The notes under the pieces are model-generated. The model saw nothing but the letters and a program-made list of their open reading frames with translations. It had not been told where the DNA came from and did no database searches. From positions 1-13,860 of the forward strand of contig JAJECF010000113.1 of NCBI GenBank assembly GCA_022822125.1: 13,860 nucleotides of DNA, given 5' to 3'. A program made the translations under genes and the position numbers. Shown here one piece after another: positions 1-5,610 of the stretch. Source of the DNA: Alphaproteobacteria bacterium (GTDB taxonomy: Bacteria; Pseudomonadota; Alphaproteobacteria; Bin95). Every line of letters starts with the position of its first letter. The first letter of the stretch is position 1.

Positions 1-453
1 CGCGCGCTGGCGGCGGCGGAGGCGCGGGTCCGGCGGCTCGGCGGCTCGCCCGCGGCGCTGGCGGCGCTCGGGTTCCGGGTCAATGCCGACGGGCGGCGGC
101 GCAGCGCCTTCGACCTGCTCGGCTACCGGGGCGTGGACTGGCCGAAACTCGCCGCCGCCTGGCCGGAGCTCGCCGATATTCCCGCCGCGGTCGCGGAGCA
201 GCTTTCCATCGAGGCCGTCTATGCCGCCTATCTCGACCGGCAGGCCGCCGATATCCGCGCCTACAGGAAGGACGAGGCGCTCAGCCTGCCGGAGGGCCTG
301 GATTATGCAGCCGTCCACGGCCTCTCCAACGAGGCGCGCGAGAAACTCGCCGCCGCCCGCCCCGCCACGCTCGGCGCGGCCGGGCGGATGCCGGGAATCA
401 CGCCCGCCGCCGTCACCCTGCTGCTGCGGCATGTGCAGCGCGCTCGCGCCTGA
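1..453 (+). CDS. mnmG: MnmG (GidA) C-terminal part, tRNA uridine-34 modification enzyme (5' end outside window)
   Basis: The open frame runs in from the left edge and ends at TGA 451-453, so only about the last 150 residues are present. MnmG is an FAD protein that works with MnmE to install the carboxymethylaminomethyl group on U34 of certain tRNAs. What is visible is the helical C-terminal domain that contacts MnmE: an early stretch GFRVNADGRRRSAFDLLGY, then the family-typical IEAVYAAYLDRQ followed by the I-x-AYRKDE segment, LPEGLDY, GLSNEAREKL and a closing GITPAAVTLLL. The FAD-binding Rossmann part lies outside the window. The next gene, rsmG, starts 23 bases before this stop, the usual mnmG-rsmG order near chromosomal origins. 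The identification is firm from this domain plus gene order. Confidence 0.95.
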   Translation, partial: RALAAAEARVRRLGGSPAALAALGFRVNADGRRRSAFDLLGYRGVDWPKLAAAWPELADIPAAVAEQLSIEAVYAAYLDRQAADIRAYRKDEALSLPEGLDYAAVHGLSNEAREKLAAARPATLGAAGRMPGITPAAVTLLLRHVQRARA

Positions 454-1045
454 GGACTTCGCGCGCATGACGGGTGTTTCACGTGAAACATTGGCCCGCC
501 TCGCCACGCATCTGAACCTGCTCGCCCGCTGGCAGAAACGCATCAATCTCGTCGGGCCCGCCACGCTCGCCGACCCCTGGCGCCGGCATGTGCTGGACAG
601 CGCGCAGCTTGCGCCGCTCATTCCCGCCGGCGCGCGCCTCGCCGATCTCGGCTCCGGCGCGGGCTTTCCGGGACTGGTGCTCGCCATCATGCGCGGCGGG
701 CCGGTCGATCTCATCGAGAGCGACGCGCGCAAGGCGGCCTTCCTGCATGAGGCGGCGCGCGCCGCGGAGGCGCCGGCGGCGGTGCATAACGCCCGCGCGG
801 AGACCCTCGCCCTCAAGGCCGATATCGTCGCCGCCCGCGCCTGCGCGCCGCTCGACCGGCTGATCGGCCTTGCCCTGCCGCTGCTTGCGCCGGGCGGCAT
901 CTGCCTCTTCCTGAAAGGCGCGCGCGTGGAGGCGGAACTCGAGGCGGCGCGCGCGCGCTGGCGGATGACGGTGCGCCGCCATCCGAGCCTGAGTGCGCCG
1001 GACGGCGTGCTGCTCGAGCTCGCCGGGCTGTCCCATGCCGGCTGA
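431..1045 (+). CDS. rsmG: RsmG (GidB), 16S rRNA guanosine-527 N7-methyltransferase
   Basis: A cytoplasmic SAM-dependent methyltransferase that makes m7G527 in 16S rRNA. From ATG 431 the protein is 204 residues, normal for the family. Residues 31-40 (LARWQKRINL) and 48-57 (DPWRRHVLDS) are family signatures, and the SAM loop is DLGSGAGFPG at 72-81, followed by the acidic strand DLIESDARK. I chose ATG 431 over the in-frame ATG 467 because the extra segment SALAPEDFARMTGVSRET looks like a genuine alphaproteobacterial RsmG N-terminus. No strong Shine-Dalgarno is visible, and the start lies inside mnmG, so translation is probably coupled. Codons 16-20 (VSRET) are written by a perfect parS site. The gene overlaps parA by 11 bases. 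Confidence 0.94.
   Translation: MCSALAPEDFARMTGVSRETLARLATHLNLLARWQKRINLVGPATLADPWRRHVLDSAQLAPLIPAGARLADLGSGAGFPGLVLAIMRGGPVDLIESDARKAAFLHEAARAAEAPAAVHNARAETLALKADIVAARACAPLDRLIGLALPLLAPGGICLFLKGARVEAELEAARARWRMTVRRHPSLSAPDGVLLELAGLSHAG
475..490. promoter_or_regulatory. parS: parS centromere site (perfect 16-bp palindrome)
   Basis: TGTTTCACGTGAAACA at 475-490 is a perfect palindrome identical to the chromosomal parS consensus bound by ParB/Spo0J. It lies inside the rsmG reading frame, where it encodes Val-Ser-Arg-Glu-Thr (codons 476-490), about 545 bases before the parA start and in the same operon as its own binding protein. ParB dimers load here, close as CTP-dependent clamps and spread onto flanking DNA, which would place the partition complex over rsmG-parA-parB. 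It is the only exact site I see in the window. Confidence 0.95.
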
Positions 1046-1826
1046 CGGCCCACGCATCCATGCCGTCGTCAACCAGAAGGGCGGCGTCGCCAAGACCACA
1101 ACGGCCGTCAACCTTGCGACGGCGCTCGCCGCGACCGGGCGCCGGGCGCTCGTCGTCGATCTCGACCCCCAGGGCAATGCCAGCACCGGCCTCGGCATCG
1201 CCCCCGACCGCCGCCGGACGGGCGCGTGGGACCTCATGCTGGCGGGCGCCGGCCTCGGCGACGCCGCCATGGCCACGGGGCTTGCCGGCTTCGACATCGT
1301 CCCGTCCACGCAGCTTCTGTTCGGCGCAGAACTCGAACTGGCGGATGCGCCCGGGCGGGAAACGAGGTTGCGCGATGCGTTGGCGGGAACGAATGGACGC
1401 TATGACTATGTGCTGATCGACTGCCCGCCCTCGCTCGGCCTGCTGACTGTCAATGCGCTCACCGCAGCCCGGCGGGTGCTGGTGCCGCTCCAAACCGAAT
1501 TCCTGGCGCTGGAAGGGCTCGTCCTGCTCCGGCAGACCGTCGAGGCGGTGCGCGCCGCGCTGAATCCCGGCCTGTCCTTTGCAGGCATCCTGCTCACCAT
1601 GTCCGACCGCCGCAACCGGCTCTCCGCCGAGGTCGAGGCCGATGTGCGCGACCATGCCGAGTTCGGCCGGCTGGTATATGAAACCGTCATACCCCGCAAT
1701 GTGCGCGTGTCGGAAGCGCCCTCGCACGGCAAGCCGGTCATCGTTTACGATATGAAGGCCAGCGGCTCGCAGGCCTATATCCGCTTTGCCGGCGAGTTCC
1801 TGCGCCGGGAGGAGGGCGCTTCATGA
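1035..1826 (+). CDS. parA: ParA (Soj), chromosome-partition ATPase
   Basis: A 263-residue deviant-Walker ATPase that binds DNA non-specifically as an ATP dimer and moves ParB-parS complexes during chromosome segregation. Visible motifs: NQKGGVAKTTTAVNLA at 13-28 (deviant Walker A with signature Lys15 and catalytic Lys20), the A' motif VDLDPQGNAST at 41-51, Walker B with DYVLIDCPPSLGLL at 124-137, and the C-terminal TVIPRNVRVSEAPSHGKPV at 217-235 typical of chromosomal Soj/ParA. There is no N-terminal helix-turn-helix, so this is the short type Ib-like chromosomal form, not a plasmid type Ia protein. ATG 1035 lies 11 bases inside rsmG and gives the normal short leader before the first strand. 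The stop overlaps the parB start in ATGA. Confidence 0.95.
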   Translation: MPADGPRIHAVVNQKGGVAKTTTAVNLATALAATGRRALVVDLDPQGNASTGLGIAPDRRRTGAWDLMLAGAGLGDAAMATGLAGFDIVPSTQLLFGAELELADAPGRETRLRDALAGTNGRYDYVLIDCPPSLGLLTVNALTAARRVLVPLQTEFLALEGLVLLRQTVEAVRAALNPGLSFAGILLTMSDRRNRLSAEVEADVRDHAEFGRLVYETVIPRNVRVSEAPSHGKPVIVYDMKASGSQAYIRFAGEFLRREEGAS

Positions 1827-2674
1827 CCGGCGACAGACCCGCGCGCCTCGGCGGCGGCCTTTCAACGCTGATTCCCGACGCGCCGGACCGCGGCCCGACC
1901 ACCGGCGCCCGGATGGTCCCGAGGGACCGGCTGGCGCCCGGGCGGTTCCAGCCCCGGCGGCGTTTCGGCGAGGAGGCGCTCGACGCGCTCGCGGCGTCGG
2001 TCCGCGAGCACGGCGTCCTGCAGCCGATCCTGGTGCGGCCCGCGGCGACCATGCCCGGCCACTACGAGATCATCGCCGGGGAGCGCCGCTGGCTGGCCGC
2101 GGGACAGGCCGGGATCGAGGAAGTCCCGGTCACGGTGCAGGAACTGGACGACCGCACGGCGATGGAGGCCGCGCTTGCAGAGAACGTCCAGCGCAGGAAC
2201 CTGTCGCCCATCGAGGAGGCGGAAGGCTACAAGCGCCTGCTGGAGGAGTTCGGCTGCTCCCAGGAACGGCTTTCGACCGTGATGGGCCGCAGCCGGCCGC
2301 ATATCGCCAACATGCTCAGGCTTCTCGCCCTGCCGGAGCCCGTGCGCCATCTGGTCGATGACGGCTCGCTGTCCGCCGGCCATGCCCGCGCCCTGCTGGC
2401 GGATCCGGACCCTGCCGGCCTGGCGGGCCGTGTGGCCAAGGAGGGGATGAGCGTGCGCCGCGTGGAGCGCCTCGTGCGGGACCGGCAGCGCCGTCGCCGG
2501 CCGCCGCCGGCCGCCGCGGCCGGAGATGAGGATGCGCTGGCGCTCGAGGAGGAGCTCACGGACTCTCTCGGTCTGAAAGTGTCGCTGACGCAACGGGGCG
2601 ACGGCGGCAGCCTCACCCTGCACTATCGCAGCCTGGAGCAGCTCGACGACCTGCTGACCCGCCTCAGGCGGTAG
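1823..2674 (+). CDS. parB: ParB (Spo0J), centromere-binding CTPase clamp
   Basis: A 283-residue ParB that binds parS and forms the partition complex moved by ParA. The N-terminus has the basic-glycine patch RLGGGLSTLI (8-17) that contacts ParA. The N-terminal CTP-binding domain follows, with FQPRRRF (42-48), the GERRW box (86-90) and ENVQRRNLSPIEEA (120-133). The helix-turn-helix that reads parS is at about 145-170 (SQERLSTVMGRSRPHIANML). After a basic, proline- and alanine-rich linker (about 220-235), the last 45 residues form the dimerisation domain, ending LEQLDDLLTRLRR. The start ATG 1823 shares bases with the parA stop, so the two are translationally coupled. Its site at 475-490 is upstream in the same operon. 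Confidence 0.95.
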   Translation: MTGDRPARLGGGLSTLIPDAPDRGPTTGARMVPRDRLAPGRFQPRRRFGEEALDALAASVREHGVLQPILVRPAATMPGHYEIIAGERRWLAAGQAGIEEVPVTVQELDDRTAMEAALAENVQRRNLSPIEEAEGYKRLLEEFGCSQERLSTVMGRSRPHIANMLRLLALPEPVRHLVDDGSLSAGHARALLADPDPAGLAGRVAKEGMSVRRVERLVRDRQRRRRPPPAAAAGDEDALALEEELTDSLGLKVSLTQRGDGGSLTLHYRSLEQLDDLLTRLRR

Positions 2675-2711
2675 TCCGGATACCGGCGGCCCGGCCGGTC
2701 TCCGCCGCCGC

Positions 2712-2760
2712 GGCGAACCGGGGAGAGAAACGGGGAAATCCGGACAATCCCCGGTTCGCC
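2712..2760. terminator. Candidate bidirectional terminator or repeat: 13-bp perfect stem, 23-nt loop
   Basis: GGCGAACCGGGGA (2712-2724) is exactly complementary to TCCCCGGTTCGCC (2748-2760), leaving a loop of 23 bases. It starts 37 bases after the parB stop and sits between convergent genes, a natural terminator position. Neither side has a run of T, so it is not a classical intrinsic terminator. It may stall polymerase for Rho or protect the 3' end, or be a repetitive palindrome. Symmetry is certain, function is not. Confidence 0.45.
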
Positions 2761-2783
2761 CGTCCTGAAACAGAGGCATCGGC

Positions 2784-2819
2784 CCCTTCGACAGGCTCAG
2801 GGCAGCCTCCTTCGATACG
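2784..2819 (+). repeat. CTTCGA-type intergenic repeat, left fragment
   Basis: CCCTTCGACAGGCTCAGGGCA (2784-2804, itself able to pair CCCT with AGGG) is followed by CTCCTTCGATACG (2807-2819). The second part is the exact inverse complement of 2945-2957. Sequences with this CCTTCGA...CTCAGG look are recognised as frequent intergenic repeats in proteobacteria, notably Rhizobiales. The match is from memory, not from a search. Confidence 0.55.
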
Positions 2820-2828
2820 CGCCCGCTG

Positions 2829-2855
2829 ATACCAGCGGCCTCGATTTAGGACTCA
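2829..2855 (+). repeat. Intergenic element, copy 1 (second copy at 13720-13746)
   Basis: Begins ATACCAGCGGCCTCGA and ends GGACTCA. It aligns without gaps to 13720-13746, with 24 of 27 bases identical and the three differences in the four bases before GGACTCA. In this copy the flank adds a small hairpin: CCGCTG (2823-2828) pairs with CAGCGG (2833-2838) around ATAC. It sits between the two inverted CTTCGA pieces. A dispersed non-coding repeat is the simplest reading. Confidence 0.65.
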
Positions 2856-2915
2856 CCGGCGAATGCCGCCCGGTTTCTCCTTCTTGCGTCGGTCCGTCCG
2901 GCGCCCCCGCCTCTC

Positions 2916-2957
2916 CTCATCCCGAGTAGCCGACCGGAGGGAGACGTATCGAAGGAG
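2916..2957 (-). repeat. CTTCGA-type intergenic repeat, inverted copy
   Basis: Runs from CTCATCCCGAGTAGCC to CGTATCGAAGGAG. Read on the minus strand it has the layout CCTTCGA-spacer-CTACTCGGGATGAG, the shape of a well-known Rhizobiales-type intergenic palindrome. Its end at 2945-2957 is a perfect 13-base inverse of 2807-2819 on the other side of the 2829-2855 element. It ends 20 bases from the mlaC stop. Confidence 0.55.
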
Positions 2958-2977
2958 TTTGTCGGAGGGGCCCCGCT

Positions 2978-3565
2978 CTACCCCGCGATTCTCGCCTGCA
3001 GTTTCAGCATCAGTCCGTCGAGGCCGCCGGATTCGCCTACGATCGCCGAAAACTCCTCGCGCTGGGCGATGACCATGCTCACGCCTTCGATCACGACATC
3101 GGTGATCGCGTAGCTCCCGTCCCTGCGGTCCACCCGCCAGTCGAGCAGCACGGGTGCGCCCTCGCTGCGGCGGGCGGTCGTGTAAACCATCGACCAGCCC
3201 TCGAAATCGCGAACGCCGTCCACGGTAATCTCCAAGCCCGCCAGCTCCTCGAACCGGCGTGCGTAAAGGCCGGACAGATAGTCTTCCAGCAGGTTCCTGA
3301 AGTCCGCCCGCTGCTCCGGTCTGGCGCGGCGCCAATGGCGACCGAGCACAAGCTTGCCGATCTTGTCCAGGTCGAAATGCCGGTTCAGGACCGCGCGGAA
3401 GCGATCCCGCCGCTCGTCGATCGGCGTCGCGGTGTCCGTCAGCTGCGGCAGCACCGTTTGGGCGAGCGTCCGGATGAAGGCGTCTGCGCCGCCATCCGCC
3501 CCCGCCGGGCCGGCGATGACCAGACACAGGAACGGGAGGAAAAGCGCGAGGCGGACAGGACGCAT
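2978..3565 (-). CDS. mlaC: MlaC-like periplasmic phospholipid-carrier protein
   Basis: An MlaC/Ttg2D family protein of 195 residues from ATG 3565. MlaC carries phospholipids across the periplasm between the outer-membrane MlaA complex and the inner-membrane MlaFEDB ABC system. The N-terminus RPVRLALFLPFLCLVIAGP-AGA is a cleavable signal peptide (about 1-23). The mature part has family features: FDLDKIGKLVLGRHWRRA, the FRNLLEDYLSGLYARRF helix, EITVDGVRDFEGWSMVYT, and YAITDVVIEGVSMVIAQREEF near the end. A start at GTG 3586 is also possible: it overlaps the mlaA stop as GTGA and adds seven residues. I prefer ATG 3565 because GGGAG lies about seven bases ahead and it gives a compact signal peptide. 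It is cotranscribed with mlaA. Confidence 0.88.
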   Translation of the reverse strand: MRPVRLALFLPFLCLVIAGPAGADGGADAFIRTLAQTVLPQLTDTATPIDERRDRFRAVLNRHFDLDKIGKLVLGRHWRRARPEQRADFRNLLEDYLSGLYARRFEELAGLEITVDGVRDFEGWSMVYTTARRSEGAPVLLDWRVDRRDGSYAITDVVIEGVSMVIAQREEFSAIVGESGGLDGLMLKLQARIAG

Positions 3566-3582
3566 GGCGGGGACTCCCGGGT

Positions 3583-4473
3583 TCACTGCGCCGGCCGGGA
3601 GGCGGCCGGCGCGCTGTTGCTGCGGAAATCGGGCCGCGGCGGCGGATAGACATAGCCGTCGTCCGACACATCCTCGCCGCCGCCGGGAAGCGCCTCCTTG
3701 TCATCGAGGACCTCGAAGGCCCGGCGCTGGCGGTACAACGTGCGGATAAAGGCGTAGTAGTCGAGCGAGTTCGCCTTGAAATCGTCGAGCGCGTCCAGAT
3801 TGCGGTGCCGGAAGTCAAGCGTCGCAACGCCCGAGCGGATCAACGGCATATGGTCGAGATCGACCCGGCGGAACGCGACATCGACAGGGTCTGCGACGCT
3901 CTCCACGATGAGGCCTACCGCATCTCGGACATTGGAGGGGCCGGCGACCGGCAGCACCAGATATGGTCCTTCGCCCGCGCCCCAGGACGCCAGCGTGCCG
4001 CCGAAATCGGTGCTGCGGTGGGGCAGGCCGTAGTCTTCGGCGACATCGATAACGCCGACGACCCCGATCATCGTGTTGAGGAGAAAACGCTGGGCCGTGT
4101 CGCCCGAGCGCTCCCATTCCCCCTGGGCGACATCGTTGACGAATGTGAAGGGGAGCGAGAGATGGCGGATCACATTGCGGACGCCGTGCCGGATCGGGCG
4201 GGGCAGGGCCTTGCCATAGACGAAGGCGGCGGGGCGGAGGATGACCGTGTCGAGCAGCTCGTTGATGGCGAAGACCATTCGGTTCAGCGGCTCCAGCGGG
4301 TCGCTGAAGGACGGCTCCCGCGGCTCCTCGCTGGCGCCGGACGACAGGGGCGCCGCGACGCAGAGCAGGCAGGCCAGAAGGATCGCGCGCGCCGGAAGGC
4401 GCAGTCGGCCTCCGGCGGTGACAGGCCGGACCATGCAGACCAAGCCCAGCACGCGCTCGAATCCCTTCCGCAT
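3583..4473 (-). CDS. mlaA: MlaA (VacJ) family outer-membrane lipid-asymmetry protein
   Basis: MlaA forms a ring in the outer membrane that removes misplaced phospholipids from the outer leaflet and hands them to MlaC. The protein is 296 residues from ATG 4473, which has AAGGA five bases ahead. An N-terminal export segment runs to about residue 46 with a hydrophobic core ARAILLACLLCVAAPL. LLAC (32-35) could be a weak lipobox, otherwise cleavage after SSGA is likely. Family signatures are FSDPLEPLNRMVFAIN (56-71), FVNDVAQGEW (111-120), GVIDVAEDYGLPHRSTDFGGTLASWG (140-165, interrupted here only by this description) and GPYLVLPVAGPSNVRDAVG (169-187). The C-terminal about 45 residues are acidic, then proline-rich, a low-complexity tail. 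The stop overlaps a possible GTG start of mlaC. Starts at GTG 4488 and ATG 4434 are also in frame. Confidence 0.9.
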   Translation of the reverse strand: MRKGFERVLGLVCMVRPVTAGGRLRLPARAILLACLLCVAAPLSSGASEEPREPSFSDPLEPLNRMVFAINELLDTVILRPAAFVYGKALPRPIRHGVRNVIRHLSLPFTFVNDVAQGEWERSGDTAQRFLLNTMIGVVGVIDVAEDYGLPHRSTDFGGTLASWGAGEGPYLVLPVAGPSNVRDAVGLIVESVADPVDVAFRRVDLDHMPLIRSGVATLDFRHRNLDALDDFKANSLDYYAFIRTLYRQRRAFEVLDDKEALPGGGEDVSDDGYVYPPPRPDFRSNSAPAASRPAQ

Positions 4474-4530
4474 CGACGTCCTTGTCACCCTCCCGGCATA
4501 TCCCCGAACGTGGTTAGCACACAACGCCGG

Positions 4531-4551
4531 GCCCGCAAACACGCTGCGGGC
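4531..4551. promoter_or_regulatory. Inverted repeat just upstream of the metF promoter (possible operator)
   Basis: GCCCGCA (4531-4537) and TGCGGGC (4545-4551) form a perfect 7-bp inverted repeat around a 7-base spacer. It lies eight bases upstream of the predicted metF -35 box, in the divergent mlaA-metF control region. Size and position suit a dimeric regulator site, but GC-rich short palindromes arise easily by chance. No regulator gene lies next to it. Confidence 0.3.
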
Positions 4552-4559
4552 AGGCAGAG

Positions 4560-4588
4560 GTGACAGGACGGGCGGACGCCCCTATAAG
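4560..4588 (+). promoter_or_regulatory. Sigma-70-type promoter for metF
   Basis: GTGACA (4560-4565), a 17-base spacer, then TATAAG (4583-4588): one mismatch to consensus in each box at optimal spacing, striking in DNA this GC-rich. Transcription would begin around 4595, leaving a leader of about 67 bases before the GTG start at 4663. It also argues against the ATG at 4600, which would sit almost at the 5' end with no ribosome-binding site. Confidence 0.65.
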
Positions 4589-4650
4589 ACCTTCGCACCA
4601 TGCCGCAGCCTGGCGCGATTGCCCCGTCCGCCGACGGCAGGCGACCGCCC

Positions 4651-4655
4651 GGAGG
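4651..4655 (+). promoter_or_regulatory. Ribosome-binding site that fixes the metF GTG start
   Basis: GGAGG at 4651-4655 is seven bases before GTG 4663, ideal spacing. The alternative ATG 4600 has no comparable signal. Confidence 0.75.
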
Positions 4656-4662
4656 CCGTCCC

Positions 4663-5541
4663 GTGACGCTTGCCATATCCTTCGAATTCTTTCCGCCGAA
4701 GACGCCGGCGGGGGAGAACGGTCTGCAGCGCGCACTGGAGGCCCTGGCGCCTCTCGGGCCCCGCTTCGTGTCGGTGACCTGCGGGGCCGGCGGCGGCGCG
4801 GGGGAAAGCGCGCGCCGTCGCACCGCGGCCGTGGCGGGCCGGATCGCCCGCGAGACGGGGCTCGCCGTGGCTGCGCATCTCACCTGCGCCGGCGCGCTGC
4901 GGGAGGAGATTGACAATGCGGCCCGCGACTGCTGGCAGGCTGGCATTCGCCATATTGTCGCGCTGCGCGGCGACCCGCCTTCGGGCATCGGCGCGCGCTA
5001 CCGGCCGCAACCCGGCGGCTACGCCTATGCGCTCGACCTGGTGGCCGGGCTTCGTCGCCTGCACGATTTCGAGATCAGCGTGTCCGCCTATCCCGAGGGC
5101 CATCCCGACGCGCCCGATCCCGCTTTCGAAATCGACTATCTGAAACGCAAGCTGGACGCCGGCGCGACGCGCGCGATCACCCAATTCTTCTTCGAGACCG
5201 ACGTCTTCCTGCGGTTCCGGGACCGCTGCCGCAAGGCCGGGATCGATTGTGAACTCGTTGCAGGCATCCTGCCTATCGCGAATTTCGCCCAGGCGCAGCG
5301 GTTCGCGGCGCTTTGCGGAACGGACATGCCGGACTGGCTCGGCGCGCAGTTCGAGGGCCTCGACGACGACCCGGAGACACGGCGCATGGTCGCCACCGCG
5401 GTCGCGGCCGAGCAATGCCGGCGCCTGGCGGCGGCAGGCGTGGACAGTTTCCACTTCTACACTCTCAACCGGCCGGAACTGGCGCGCGCGGTCTGCCACA
5501 TACTGGGCGCACGCCCGAATTTGCGCCGGTCGACGGCCTGA
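4663..5541 (+). CDS. metF: MetF, 5,10-methylenetetrahydrofolate reductase
   Basis: A cytoplasmic flavoenzyme that reduces methylene-THF to 5-methyl-THF, the methyl donor for methionine synthesis. From GTG 4663 it has 292 residues, matching bacterial MetF. Motifs: the opening strand ISFEFFPPKTP (5-15) with the catalytic-region Glu, VSVTCGAGG (37-45), AHLTC (71-75), ALRGDPP (100-106), VSAYPEGHP (140-148) that binds FAD, AITQFFFE (171-178), GILPI (201-205) and FHFYTLNR (263-270). An in-frame ATG at 4600 would add 21 residues rich in proline, glycine and arginine unlike any MetF N-terminus, and it lies at the predicted transcript start, so I reject it. No other methionine-pathway gene is next to it. 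It may lead the rightward accessory unit that follows. Confidence 0.94.
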   Translation: MTLAISFEFFPPKTPAGENGLQRALEALAPLGPRFVSVTCGAGGGAGESARRRTAAVAGRIARETGLAVAAHLTCAGALREEIDNAARDCWQAGIRHIVALRGDPPSGIGARYRPQPGGYAYALDLVAGLRRLHDFEISVSAYPEGHPDAPDPAFEIDYLKRKLDAGATRAITQFFFETDVFLRFRDRCRKAGIDCELVAGILPIANFAQAQRFAALCGTDMPDWLGAQFEGLDDDPETRRMVATAVAAEQCRRLAAAGVDSFHFYTLNRPELARAVCHILGARPNLRRSTA

Positions 5542-5551
5542 GCCGCCGTCA

Positions 5552-5580
5552 TTGACAGCGGCGCGGCGGGCGGCCATCAA
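5552..5580 (+). promoter_or_regulatory. Possible promoter for the lactonase-like gene
   Basis: A perfect -35 TTGACA (5552-5557), a 17-base spacer and a weak -10 CATCAA (5575-5580, three of six matches). Eleven bases after metF ends. It could give the downstream genes a promoter of their own. Confidence 0.35.
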
Positions 5581-5610
5581 GCCGGGGCAAGAGGGCGGAG
5601 GGACGGACCC

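Larger units (their letters stand above)
2675..2977. other. Gene-free 303-bp stretch after parB, filled with inverted repeats
   Basis: I see no supportable gene here. A 69-residue frame beginning at 2863 runs on into the antisense of mlaC and is arginine/serine-rich shadow sequence. The stretch holds a long-stem hairpin (2712-2760), two pieces of a CTTCGA-type intergenic repeat facing each other (2784-2819 and 2916-2957), and one copy of an element that recurs at the right end of the window (2829-2855). It separates the rightward parB from the leftward mlaC, so it is where both transcripts must end. Confidence 0.75.

Noticed and set aside
303..491. A 62-codon leftward frame starting Met-Phe-His-Val-Lys-His
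   Set aside because: The attractive start is only the parS palindrome read backwards; the rest is antisense of mnmG.
2675..2977. Possible replication origin beside parAB
   Set aside because: No cluster of DnaA boxes or AT-rich unwinding region is visible; the stretch is GC-rich repeats.
2863..3072. Small rightward frame after parB
   Set aside because: Arg/Ser-rich, lies in repeat sequence and the antisense of mlaC, without a ribosome-binding site.
4600..4662. Upstream ATG as the start of metF
   Set aside because: It has no ribosome-binding site, lies at the predicted transcript start and adds a Pro/Gly/Arg leader unlike MetF.
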